Part shown: in pieces, positions 50,831 to 58,794 of the stretch
Position numbering within the stretch: the first letter of the stretch is position 1
Layout: each line of letters begins with the position of its first letter
DNA from: Candidatus Baltobacteraceae bacterium
GTDB taxonomy: Bacteria; Vulcanimicrobiota; Vulcanimicrobiia; Vulcanimicrobiales; Vulcanimicrobiaceae
DNA: 64,000 nt
Direction of reading: 5' to 3'
Assembly (NCBI GenBank): GCA_036489885.1
Contig: DASXEW010000003.1
Span: 1,674,001 to 1,738,000, forward strand
The notes under the pieces: model-generated
Database searches by the model: none
What the model was told of the DNA's origin: nothing
The model's input: only the letters and a program-made list of their open reading frames with translations
Made by a program: the position numbers and the translations under genes

Positions 50831-51697
50831 ATGAGATCGATGTTGTTCACGCCCGGAAATCATGCGCGCCGGATGGAGAAGACGCTGGAGGTCGATTGCG
50901 ATGGGGTCATTCTCGATCTCGAAGACGCGGTCGCGACTGCGGAAAAGCCCGCAGCGCGTTCGACGATCCTCGACTGGCTGGAGCGGCCGCGCGGTCGCCG
51001 TCTCGCGTACGTGCGCGTGAATGCGCTTGGAACGCCGTTTGCCTTCGACGATTTTGCGGCCGTCATCGTGCCCAAGCTCGATGGCGTCATCCTCCCGAAG
51101 GTCGAGATCGCGAGCGATCTTGCGATAGCCGACTACATCATGGCTGCTCACGAACGTGCGCGCGGAATCGAAATCGGAACGATCGATTTGATGCCGATCA
51201 TCGAAACCGCGAAGGGTGCCCTGAACATGTTCGAGATCGCAAGCGCGGTCAAACGTGTGCGGCGGCTTTGCTTCGGCAGCGGCGATTATACGAACGACAC
51301 CGGAACGGCGTGGACACTCGACAATCCGCTCACGACCCTCTATCGCGCGCAGCTCGTCAACGCCAGTCGTGCGGCCGGGATCGAGCCGCCCATCGATACC
51401 GTGTGGCCGCATCTCGAAGACGAGCCCGGCCTCGTGGTTGAGGCCAAGCAAGGCCGCGCCATGGGGTTCCAAGGGAAGATGTCAATCCACCCCAAGCAGC
51501 TCGAAATCATCAATCGAACCTACTCGCCGACGCCCGAAGAGCTGGCATTTGCTCGCAAGGTCAGCGCCGCGTTCGAGGCTGCAGAGGAGGCCGGCTCCTC
51601 GGCGCTGGTCGTGGATGGGGTCTTTGTCGACTATCCGGTCGTCTATCGGGCCCGAGCCCTGCTGCGGGAAGCGCAGCGGGCCGCGGCCGCGTCCTAA
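50831..51697 (+). CDS. HpcH/HpaI-family CoA-ester lyase (CitE/malyl-CoA-lyase-like)
   Basis: This 288-aa TIM barrel of the CitE type has MRSMLFTPGNHARRMEKTLEVDCDGVILDLEDAVATAEK, then ILPKVE, LMPIIETAKGALNMFEIA (metal-binding Glu), CFGSGDYTNDTGTAWT and GFQGKMSIHPKQLEIIN. It cleaves (3S)-malyl-, methylmalyl- or citryl-CoA-like esters. ATG 50831 is used because the extension to 50717 overlaps the divergent ALDH. A MaoC protein of mesaconyl-CoA-hydratase type lies 7 kb away at 58775. Confidence 0.82.
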   Translation: MRSMLFTPGNHARRMEKTLEVDCDGVILDLEDAVATAEKPAARSTILDWLERPRGRRLAYVRVNALGTPFAFDDFAAVIVPKLDGVILPKVEIASDLAIADYIMAAHERARGIEIGTIDLMPIIETAKGALNMFEIASAVKRVRRLCFGSGDYTNDTGTAWTLDNPLTTLYRAQLVNASRAAGIEPPIDTVWPHLEDEPGLVVEAKQGRAMGFQGKMSIHPKQLEIINRTYSPTPEELAFARKVSAAFEAAEEAGSSALVVDGVFVDYPVVYRARALLREAQRAAAAS

Positions 51698-51732
51698 GGC
51701 CGGCTTTCCCAGGGGCCGATTCTACCTATAAC

Positions 51733-52122
51733 GTGTCTGTAGGTCCGATCGCCGGCATTATCCAGATTCCGCCCGCTATGGTCGCGGCCGCGGAAGCGGC
51801 AGCACAAGAGTCGATGTCGGGCGCGTTACAGCAGGCTGTTCTCCAACAAGAGGCGGCGGCTACGCGTTCGGGAGGCGGCGGTGGCGGTCACGGCGGCCCG
51901 CACAAAGATGCGCTCGATGCGATCACGCGTCTTGCCGCGAGCATCGATGCAAAACCGACGCAGCGCGTCAAGACGATTGCGGAACGTCAAGCCGAAGTCG
52001 AAAAGATGAAGCGCGAAGCGCAACAGAATCCGCAGCAGCGCGATCTCGCCGACGATCGTCAGCCGGACCAACAACAGCAGCAGCAAGCGTTCGAGAAGAA
52101 TCCGCTTCTAGCGTTTTTCTGA
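51733..52122 (+). CDS. Small Gln-rich protein of unknown function
   Basis: This 129-aa protein has PPAMVAAAEAAAQESMSGALQQAVLQQEAAATRSGGGGGGHGG, then a charged coiled-coil-like segment (TIAERQAEVEKMKREAQQNPQQ) and a poly-Gln stretch (PDQQQQQQAF). Its low complexity makes homology hard to judge. Start GTG 51733. It overlaps the convergent psuG by 15 bp. Confidence 0.45.
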   Translation: MSVGPIAGIIQIPPAMVAAAEAAAQESMSGALQQAVLQQEAAATRSGGGGGGHGGPHKDALDAITRLAASIDAKPTQRVKTIAERQAEVEKMKREAQQNPQQRDLADDRQPDQQQQQQAFEKNPLLAFF

Positions 52123-53022
52123 TAGCGCGAGCGCGAGCAGCGCTGCGAGTCGCGCGTTTGCACGCAACAACGCGATGTTCGTTGCGAGACTTCGGCCGGA
52201 TGTCGACGTCGCGATGCGATCGAGGAGAAACGGCGTCAGCGCCTTTCCACTGATCTTGCGCGTCTGCGCCTCTTTTGTCGCGGCTTCGATGTGTGCGGTG
52301 ATCGCGCTGAGCGGGATCTCGTCGGCTTCGGACGCCGGATTTGCGACGATGATGCCGCTGCGGAGCCCCAGCGAGCGTTTCGTGCGAACGATGCGCGCAA
52401 GCTGGTCGACCGATTCGGTTCGGAGTGGCGACGGTATTCCGCTCGAGCGGCTCCAGAACGCGGGGAAATCGTCGCTGCGATACGTGATCAAGGTGACGCC
52501 GAGCGTTTCGAGCATCTCGAGCGTCTTGGGGAGGTCGAGGATCGCTTTCGCGCCGCTGCAGACGACCGTCACCGGCGTCTTTGCGAGCTGCACAAGATCC
52601 GCCGAAACATCGTAGGTCGTTTCGGCGCCGCGGTGTACGCCGCCGATTCCGCCGGTGGCGACGACTTCGATGCCGGCCATCTCTGCGCAAACAATCGTGG
52701 CTGCGACGGTTGTCGCGCCATCGGCGCCAGTTGCCACCGCGTAGGCTAGATCGGCGCTGCTGAGCTTGTGAATTCCCGTTCCGGTTGCGAAACGTTCGAG
52801 CTCGGGATCACCCAGTCCAACGCGAATCCGCCCCGCGAGCACGCCGATTGTCGCGGGCATTGCGCCAAGTCCGCGCACGGCCGCTTCGAGTTCGCGCGCC
52901 GTCTCCAAATTCTCGGGGTGCGGCAATCCGTGACTGATTACCGTCGTCTCGAGCGCGACGACGGGGCCTTTTCGTTCGATGACCGCGCGAACTTCGGGAT
53001 CGATCGAGAGCGCGTCGTTCAC
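52108..53022 (-). CDS. psuG: Pseudouridine-5'-phosphate glycosidase
   Basis: This 304-aa protein has family motifs VVALETTVISHGLPHPEN, ATIGVLAGRIRVGL with catalytic Lys/Asp environment, KLSSADLAYAVATGADGATTVAATIVCA, VVATGGIGGVHRGAETTYDVSADL, YRSDDFPAFWSRSSG and NPASEADEI. It cleaves pseudouridine 5'-phosphate to uracil and ribose 5-phosphate. Start GTG 53022 has GGGGG just upstream. The usual partner psuK kinase is not next to it. Confidence 0.9.
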   Translation of the reverse strand: MNDALSIDPEVRAVIERKGPVVALETTVISHGLPHPENLETARELEAAVRGLGAMPATIGVLAGRIRVGLGDPELERFATGTGIHKLSSADLAYAVATGADGATTVAATIVCAEMAGIEVVATGGIGGVHRGAETTYDVSADLVQLAKTPVTVVCSGAKAILDLPKTLEMLETLGVTLITYRSDDFPAFWSRSSGIPSPLRTESVDQLARIVRTKRSLGLRSGIIVANPASEADEIPLSAITAHIEAATKEAQTRKISGKALTPFLLDRIATSTSGRSLATNIALLRANARLAALLALALSEKR

Positions 53023-53057
53023 GGGACCCCCTTTGCCGTGCTGCGAAGGCGGCCTGC

Positions 53058-54014
53058 ATGCGATTTGCGATTCTTGGTGCGGGTGGTATCGGAGCGTATT
53101 TAGGCGCGCGGCTCGCGACGGCCGGAGAAGACGTCGTTCTCGTCGCGCGCGGCGATCATCAGCGAGCGATGGCGGCGCGTGGCGTGCAAGTGCACGATGC
53201 GGATGGCACGCGTACCGTGAAGCTACCGGCACTCGCGCCGAACGAGTCGTTCGCGCCGGCCGACGTCGTCGTCATCACCGCCAAAGCGCACGACATCACG
53301 GCGATGCTTCCGCAGATTCGCGCGGCCGGAAAACCGAACGCGCTGATCGTTGCTGCGCAAAATGGAATTCCGTGGTGGTATTTTCAGTGTCACGGCGGCA
53401 AGCTCGAAGACCTCGTGCTCGAATCGGTCGATCCCAGCGGAGTACTGGCGAAAGAGATCGATCCGAATCGCGTCGTCGGCTGCGTCATTTATTGTCCGAT
53501 CACGCTCATGGGTCCAGGAATCGTCGAACACCAAGGTCCCAAGCGTCTCGAAATCGGACGGCCCGACGGAAAGATCACGCCGGAGCTCGATACACTCGCG
53601 GAAGCGTTTGAACGCGCCGGCTTCGCCGCGCCGCGCAGTGAAAATTTGCGCAAAGAGATTTGGGTCAAGCTGCTTGCTAACGCACCACTCAACCCGATCG
53701 GCGCGCTCGTGCGCAAGACCTCGGGTGAGATTGCCGAGGTTCCCGCCGGGAAGCAGCTGGTCGGCGAGATCATGCACGAATGCCTGGCGGTCGCCGCCGC
53801 GACCGGCCTGCGGCTCGATATCAGCGTCGAAGCACGTCTGGCGCAGATACCCGGCCAGGTCGGAAGGCACAAATCATCGATGCTGCAAGACGTCGAAAAA
53901 GGCCGGCGCGTCGAAATCGACGGCTTGGTCGGCGCGGTCGTCGAGCTCGGGGATCGCCTCGGCGTCGACATTAAAGCCTTACGCTACGTCTACATGCTTG
54001 CGCAACTGCTTTAA
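53058..54014 (+). CDS. 2-Dehydropantoate 2-reductase family (PanE/ApbA-like)
   Basis: This 318-aa protein has a Rossmann motif MRFAILGAGGIGAYLGARLA, the catalytic-lysine region LRKEIWVKLLANAPLNPIGAL (KxxxKxxxN pattern) and the C-terminal domain with GRHKSSMLQDVEKGRRVEIDGLVGAVVELG. Ketopantoate reductase for CoA synthesis is the reference activity. It is the first gene of the hpa operon (hpaF starts 14 bp later), so a catabolic 2-oxoacid substrate is also conceivable. Confidence 0.85.
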   Translation: MRFAILGAGGIGAYLGARLATAGEDVVLVARGDHQRAMAARGVQVHDADGTRTVKLPALAPNESFAPADVVVITAKAHDITAMLPQIRAAGKPNALIVAAQNGIPWWYFQCHGGKLEDLVLESVDPSGVLAKEIDPNRVVGCVIYCPITLMGPGIVEHQGPKRLEIGRPDGKITPELDTLAEAFERAGFAAPRSENLRKEIWVKLLANAPLNPIGALVRKTSGEIAEVPAGKQLVGEIMHECLAVAAATGLRLDISVEARLAQIPGQVGRHKSSMLQDVEKGRRVEIDGLVGAVVELGDRLGVDIKALRYVYMLAQLL

Positions 54015-54028
54015 GGACGGACCTTACG

Positions 54029-54415
54029 ATGCCGCACATCACGATCGAATGTTCCGAAAACGTACGAGATCACGTCAACGTCGATAAGCTTCTCCGGCAT
54101 GTCCATGACGCAGCGATCGAGACGGGTGTTTTCCCGCCGGACGGAATTCGTTCGCGCATCCACATTCTGGAACATTACCGCGTGGCCGAATCCGGGAAGA
54201 ATGCATTCGTCCACGCCGTACTGCGCATCGGTCCCGGCCGGGATCAGGAAACGAAACGGCGCGTGCTCGATCACGTCTTCGCCGCGCTGACGGAGTCTTT
54301 GCAGAAGATGTATGATTCGCAACCGCTCGCGATCTCGATCGAGCTGCAAGAGCTGGATTCCGATCTGCGGCGCAACCAGAACAATCTCAAAGCGAGCGTG
54401 GCGGCCGCGCGATGA
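54029..54415 (+). CDS. hpaF: 5-Carboxymethyl-2-hydroxymuconate isomerase
   Basis: This 128-aa protein of the tautomerase superfamily reads MPHITIECSENV, so after Met removal the catalytic Pro1 is N-terminal, as in CHMI. Downstream it has VDKLLRHVHDAAIETGVFPPDGIRSRIHILEHYRVAE and ETKRRVLDHVFAALTESL. It converts CHM to OPET (2-oxo-hept-3-ene-1,5-dioate form) in homoprotocatechuate degradation. It overlaps the dapA-like gene by 4 bp. Confidence 0.85.
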   Translation: MPHITIECSENVRDHVNVDKLLRHVHDAAIETGVFPPDGIRSRIHILEHYRVAESGKNAFVHAVLRIGPGRDQETKRRVLDHVFAALTESLQKMYDSQPLAISIELQELDSDLRRNQNNLKASVAAAR

Positions 54416-55323
54416 ATCCTCCCGAATGGCTGCGCGGCTCGATGCCCCCGCTGGTCACGCCGTTCGCCGACGGGAACGTCGATACAGTAGCGTACGCGCG
54501 GCTCGTCGAGCTGCAAATTGCGGGCGGCTCGCAGGGTATCGTGGTCAACGGTACGACCTCTGAGCCTTCGACGCTCTCCGTCGACGAGCGCAACGCGCTG
54601 ATTGACGTTGCGGTGAAGACGGCGAACAAGCGCATTCCGATCGTCGCCGCGACCGGTTCACAGTCGCTTGCCGAGACCGCCCTGTTGACGCAACATGCCA
54701 TGCGCGCCGGCGTCGATGCACTCTTGATCGTGACGCCGTATTATATCCGTCCGCCGCAACGGGGGCTCATCGAATATTATCTGAGCGTCACGCGCGGGCT
54801 GCATATCCCGTGGATGATCTATCACATTCCAGGACGCACGGCAGTAAGCGTCGAGGTGGAGACGGTTCGAAAACTCGCCGAGCTTTCGCCCACGTTCGTT
54901 GGGATGAAACATGCCTCGACCGATCTCGCGTACGTTTCCGATCTGCTCGCACACTTGCCCGAGCTGCGCATCTTCGTCGGGTTGGAAGAACTCAGTTTCC
55001 CGATGATGGCGCTCGGCGCCGTCGGATTGATGAATGCCGTCGGGAATCTCAATCCGCGTGTCCTCGCCGAGATGTGTGATGCCGTCTGGAGCGGCGATCT
55101 CGCGCGCGGGCGCGAGATGCACGAACGATTGCTCGAAGTGAACAAAGCCGTCTTCTTCGATACGAACCCGATCCCGATCAAGTACATGATGAAGCGGCTC
55201 GGCATTCTTGCGCGAAACGAGCATCGTCTGCCGATGGTACCGGCCACGCCGGAGCTTGAGCGAAGGCTCGACGGCGTTTTGGAACGTGCCGGGATGTTGG
55301 CTGAGGCCGCTCGGACGGCGTGA
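54412..55323 (+). CDS. DapA-family class I aldolase in the hpa operon
   Basis: This 303-aa TIM barrel of the dihydrodipicolinate synthase/N-acetylneuraminate lyase family has GTTSEPSTLS (usual GTTGE), the Tyr segment MIYHIPGRTAVS, and the Schiff-base lysine in FVGMKHASTD. The position between hpaF and hpaG suggests it may act on the pathway's 4-hydroxy-2-oxo acid (the HpaI aldolase step) rather than in lysine synthesis. That is inferred; a plain DapA is the alternative. It overlaps both neighbours by 4 bp. Confidence 0.75.
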   Translation: MNPPEWLRGSMPPLVTPFADGNVDTVAYARLVELQIAGGSQGIVVNGTTSEPSTLSVDERNALIDVAVKTANKRIPIVAATGSQSLAETALLTQHAMRAGVDALLIVTPYYIRPPQRGLIEYYLSVTRGLHIPWMIYHIPGRTAVSVEVETVRKLAELSPTFVGMKHASTDLAYVSDLLAHLPELRIFVGLEELSFPMMALGAVGLMNAVGNLNPRVLAEMCDAVWSGDLARGREMHERLLEVNKAVFFDTNPIPIKYMMKRLGILARNEHRLPMVPATPELERRLDGVLERAGMLAEAARTA

Positions 55324-56018
55324 GGGTTGCAGAATTCGAGGCTCAGCGCTTCACGCCGCCGATCGCACTGCGCGGCAAGATATTTTGCATAGGCGTCAAT
55401 TACGGCAATCGAAACGCGGAATATAAGGACGGCACCGACCAACCGAAATATCCGAGCGTCTTCATGCGCACGTCCGGATCGCTCGTCGGCGACGGCGAGA
55501 AGATTCTGCGTCCACCCGAATCGGAGCAGCTCGACTATGAAGGCGAGATCGTGCTCGTGATCGGAAAGCGCGGGCGGCGCATTCCGCGCGAATCGGCGCT
55601 CACCCACATCGGTGGGCTGACGTGCGGCAACGAGGGCAGCGTTCGCGACTGGATGCGTCACGGCAAGTTCAACGTCACTCAGGGTAAGAATTTCGAGCGC
55701 TCCGGTGCGATCGGACCGGCGCTGGTAACAGCCGATGAGTTCAAGCGCTTCGACGATCTTCGTGTCACGACGCGCGTCAACGGCGAGGTTCGCCAAGACG
55801 ACACGACCGCGAATCTGATCTTCCCGTTCGATTATCTGATCTCATATATCTCGACGTTCTCCGAGCTCGCACCGGGCGACGTCATCTTCACAGGCACGCC
55901 CGTAGGCTCCGGCGCGCGTTTCGATCCGCCGCGGTATCTGCGGGCGGGAGACGTGGTCGAAGTCGAAGTAGGCGGGATCGGCGTGCTGCGCAATACAGTC
56001 GCCGACGAGCAGGTGTAA
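55320..56018 (+). CDS. hpaG: Fumarylacetoacetate-hydrolase-family protein (HpaG-like decarboxylase/isomerase)
   Basis: This 232-aa FAH domain has FCIGVNYGNRNAEY, EQLDYEGEIVLVIGKRGRRIP with metal-binding acidic residues, LTCGNEGSVRDWMRHGKFNVTQGKNFERSGAIGPALVTADEF, and PGDVIFTGTPVGSGARF. HpaG decarboxylates OPET (5-oxopent-3-ene-1,2,5-tricarboxylate). E. coli HpaG is a fusion of two FAH domains; this is a single domain. The name is by context. The GTG at 55320 overlaps the previous stop. Confidence 0.78.
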   Translation: MRVAEFEAQRFTPPIALRGKIFCIGVNYGNRNAEYKDGTDQPKYPSVFMRTSGSLVGDGEKILRPPESEQLDYEGEIVLVIGKRGRRIPRESALTHIGGLTCGNEGSVRDWMRHGKFNVTQGKNFERSGAIGPALVTADEFKRFDDLRVTTRVNGEVRQDDTTANLIFPFDYLISYISTFSELAPGDVIFTGTPVGSGARFDPPRYLRAGDVVEVEVGGIGVLRNTVADEQV

Positions 56019-56029
56019 GGAGCAAGCGC

Positions 56030-56896
56030 ATGTCCTACCTCACGAACGTCAACGTCATCCCGTCCCACATCCCGGCCGAGGATCTAAAAACGTTCGGAAC
56101 GCTCGAATCGTACGAAGAGTACATTCAGAATCAGGCGCGCGACACCGAGCAGTTGCTGCAAAAATATCGTGCCGCGAAAGTCCACGACCCCAAGCTTTCC
56201 AAAGAATATCGTGAAGCGATGCGCCCGATCATGGTGACGACGTGTTGGGGCGAAGCCCAGACGGCCAGCCAAGTTGCGCAGATCATCACCAAAACCAACA
56301 AGCCGAGCGTGCAGTATTTCTATACGACGCACGCGATCGACGAAACGCGCCACACGCAAATCGAGTGGCGGCGCATCGAAGACCTGCAGCTGGCGGATTC
56401 GCTCGACGTGCCGTACGAACAAACGGAACTCTTCCGTTTCGTGAACGGGCTGCCGACTTTCCTAGAGATCGTGTACGGTCAAGTCTGCACGCTCGAAGCC
56501 TACTCGGCGCACGTTCTCTTCAACTCGATCATCGAGCTTGCGAAGAATGCTGGTGATCTCGCCACCGCAGTAACCTACGAGCACGTCATGCACGACGAAG
56601 TCCGGCATATCGGCGTCGGCTTACGCCTGGTGCGCGAAGCGATCGAATCGGCGCCCGACCCGGAAGAAGCAAAGTTCCGCATTCTCGATCTCGAGGAGAA
56701 GCTCTTGCCGATTACGATTCGCAAACTCGGCCGCGAGTCGAAGATCGCGGAGTCACTCTACGAGTACGGGCTCATCAAGAGCAAAGCCACCTTCGAAGAA
56801 GACGGCTGGCGGCAATTCCTCACGTTTCGCTCGAAGATCGGCGTTCTGCCGCCGATGCGTTTCAAAGGTCCGTTGCCCGAACCCAGCGTCGCCTAA
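56030..56896 (+). CDS. Di-iron ferritin-fold protein resembling multicomponent monooxygenase alpha subunits
   Basis: This 288-aa all-helical protein has a complete carboxylate-bridged di-iron set: Glu75 (CWGEAQ), Glu105/His108 (DETRHTQIEW), Glu156 (CTLEAYSAH) and Glu190/His193 (HDEVRHIG). Spacing within the pairs (30 and 34 residues) equals that of toluene 4-monooxygenase alpha (E104/E134, E197/E231). The segment LEAYSAHVLF...NAGDLATAVTYEHVMHDEVRH is BMM-like. It is much shorter than BMM alpha chains (~500 aa), and no reductase or coupling protein gene is adjacent. It is likely an oxygenase acting on a phenylacetate or phenolic substrate before HpaD. BoxB- or AurF-type enzymes are alternatives. 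Confidence 0.7.
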   Translation: MSYLTNVNVIPSHIPAEDLKTFGTLESYEEYIQNQARDTEQLLQKYRAAKVHDPKLSKEYREAMRPIMVTTCWGEAQTASQVAQIITKTNKPSVQYFYTTHAIDETRHTQIEWRRIEDLQLADSLDVPYEQTELFRFVNGLPTFLEIVYGQVCTLEAYSAHVLFNSIIELAKNAGDLATAVTYEHVMHDEVRHIGVGLRLVREAIESAPDPEEAKFRILDLEEKLLPITIRKLGRESKIAESLYEYGLIKSKATFEEDGWRQFLTFRSKIGVLPPMRFKGPLPEPSVA

Positions 56897-56901
56897 GCCG
56901 C

Positions 56902-57780
56902 GTGCTCGTCGCAGGTCTGTTCTCGACGCACGTTCCGCGCCTGATGATCCTCGATCCCGAGGCGCGGCGCGCCTACATGGGAAAAAACGTCACGACGTTT
57001 TACGACGCGCTCGAAGAGATTCGTGCCAAACGCATTGCGTCGCTCGATTTCGATACGTTCGTCATCGTTGATACGCATTGGCACACGACCCTGGATTTCG
57101 TCGTGAACGCTGGCGAGCGTTTACAGGGCGTCTATACGTCGGATGAGATTCCCGACATGCTGCACGAGTACGAGTACGACTATCCCGGCGATCCGGAGCT
57201 CGCCGATGCGATCGTAGCCGAGGCGCAAGCCGGCGGCGTCCCGGCCGTTACGTCGCGCCATCGCGGATTGCCGGTACATTACGGGACCCTCAATCCGATG
57301 CACTACTACAACCCGGGTCCGAACAGGAAGCGCGTCCTCTCGATCAGCGTCTGCGACACGGCGGAGGTCGAGCCGAATCTCACGCTCGGTGAAGCGATTG
57401 CTCGTGCGGCGCAACGCATCGGCCGTCGCGCGCTTCTGATCGCGAGCGGCGGAATGTCACATCGCTTTTGGCCGCTTGCGACGATCCGTGCTCGCGCAAG
57501 CGCCGATCCTTCCGATATCTCCTCGCCGAAGTTGCGCGAGTGGGACGAGCGGATCATGGAATGGTGGAAAAACGGCGATCACAAGAGCGTGCTCGCTGCA
57601 GCCGAAGAATTCCGTCGCGAATGTTCACCCGAAGGACGCTTTGCGCACTACCTCGTGCTCGCCGGTGCATTCGGACGCGAGTCGTTCAAGACGCGGGGCG
57701 AGCAATTCGGCCGTTATGAGGCCGCTATAGGAACCGGGCAGAGCAATTTCTGGTTTGCCGTCAATGGATCAGAGCGTTAA
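56902..57780 (+). CDS. hpaD: 3,4-Dihydroxyphenylacetate 2,3-dioxygenase (LigB-type extradiol)
   Basis: This 292-aa protein matches E. coli-type HpaD along its length: STHVPRL (metal His), VIVDTHWHTTLDF, GVYTSDEIPDML, HYGTLNPMHYYNPG, LLIASGGMSHRF, and GTGQSNFWF at the end. It cleaves homoprotocatechuate at the 2,3 bond using Fe2+. Start GTG 56902, 5 bp after the di-iron gene. The 3' end overlaps a convergent gene by 12 bp. Confidence 0.88.
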   Translation: MLVAGLFSTHVPRLMILDPEARRAYMGKNVTTFYDALEEIRAKRIASLDFDTFVIVDTHWHTTLDFVVNAGERLQGVYTSDEIPDMLHEYEYDYPGDPELADAIVAEAQAGGVPAVTSRHRGLPVHYGTLNPMHYYNPGPNRKRVLSISVCDTAEVEPNLTLGEAIARAAQRIGRRALLIASGGMSHRFWPLATIRARASADPSDISSPKLREWDERIMEWWKNGDHKSVLAAAEEFRRECSPEGRFAHYLVLAGAFGRESFKTRGEQFGRYEAAIGTGQSNFWFAVNGSER

Positions 57781-58212
57781 GCGCAATCCCGCGAACACGG
57801 ACGTCGGCCGGTTGCTCCCAAGGTACACGCGGCCTTCGACGGCGAGATGCGGCGCGATCGATTGTGCGACGATTCCGTCGTAGAGAAAGCGCGATTGTCC
57901 GAGTGCCACCTGTCCGATGTTGCCCGCGCCGGCACCGGCGCCGATCGTCGTGCCGCCCAGTTTGAAACGCGCATCGGCGGTTGCAGCGAATCCGTGACCG
58001 TTAAATGGCGCAGCCGCGGTTGCTTCGACGCTGAGCGGTATGACCGGCGTCTTGAACAGCTGGAGTGAGACCGCCGCGCCGACCGATCCATTTCCGCTCG
58101 TATCGAAATAGCCGCCGTCGACGGAGACTTGCGCGCGTGCGGCTTGTGAAGAAGCCACGACGAGCACCGTCGCCAGCGTTGCAACAAATGAAAATTGTGT
58201 GAAGAAACGCAT
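57769..58212 (-). CDS. Small exported outer-membrane-like beta protein
   Basis: This 147-aa protein has a signal peptide (FVATLATVLVVASSQAARA-QVS). The mature part alternates short hydrophobic and Gly/Ala/Thr strands (VDGGYFDTSGNGSVGAAVSLQLFKTPVIPLSVEATAAAPFNGHGFAATADARFKLGGTTIGAGAGAG), ending VFAGLRLTL with a terminal hydrophobic residue, a pattern common in small beta-barrels. ATG 58212 starts the signal; ATG 58230 would add six residues. The function is unknown. Confidence 0.6.
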   Translation of the reverse strand: MRFFTQFSFVATLATVLVVASSQAARAQVSVDGGYFDTSGNGSVGAAVSLQLFKTPVIPLSVEATAAAPFNGHGFAATADARFKLGGTTIGAGAGAGNIGQVALGQSRFLYDGIVAQSIAPHLAVEGRVYLGSNRPTSVFAGLRLTL

Positions 58213-58233
58213 GCTGATTTCCTTCAACAAATG

Positions 58234-58794
58234 CTACGCGAATGCCGCTTCGACGTCGGCCCGCAGCGTCGAATTCTCAGCATTCCAAGCATCCGAGAAA
58301 TGTTTGAGAATTCTCGCCGTCAGGCCCCAGATATGGCGGCCCTCGAAATCGAGCGCGTAGCTGATGCGTCCACGCTCTTTCGTCATCACGGCGTCCTCGT
58401 AGATTCCGTCGCTCGCAAGTATCGTCGCGAGCGGGACGGTGAACACGCCGACGATCTCATCTTGATCGATGGTAAGCGGTGTGCCGGGCTCGATGACGCC
58501 GACGACCGGCGTCACGAGAAAACGATTCGAAACTTGCTGCACGTCGGGCAATCGCCCAACGATGCGAACGCGATCGGGTTTTACGCCGAGCTCTTCGTAG
58601 AGCTCGCGCAATGCGGTCGTCGCAGGCTCGTCGCCGTCGATCGGATCCGCGCTGCCGCCGGGAAGGCCGATTTGGCCCGCGTGTTTGCGAAGATGCGGCG
58701 AACGCTCGATAAAGACGACGGCGTGCGGCGCCGACGCGTAGATCGCCAAGATTACGGCGGCTTTAGTCCAGACCTCAGGTGTTGAGCTCGACAC
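58234..58794 (-). CDS. Nudix hydrolase (CoA pyrophosphatase-like)
   Basis: This 186-aa protein has HAGQIGLPGGSADPIDGDEPATTALRELYEELGVKPD, which covers the LPGG-(x)-REL-xEELG Nudix box. The preceding ERSPHLRKHAGQIGLPGG is the extra signature of CoA diphosphatases (LLTxRSxxLRxHxGQVxFPGG). It probably hydrolyses CoA or acyl-CoA to 3'-phospho-AMP derivatives. It overlaps the MaoC gene by 20 bp at its 5' end. Confidence 0.82.
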   Translation of the reverse strand: MSSSTPEVWTKAAVILAIYASAPHAVVFIERSPHLRKHAGQIGLPGGSADPIDGDEPATTALRELYEELGVKPDRVRIVGRLPDVQQVSNRFLVTPVVGVIEPGTPLTIDQDEIVGVFTVPLATILASDGIYEDAVMTKERGRISYALDFEGRHIWGLTARILKHFSDAWNAENSTLRADVEAAFA

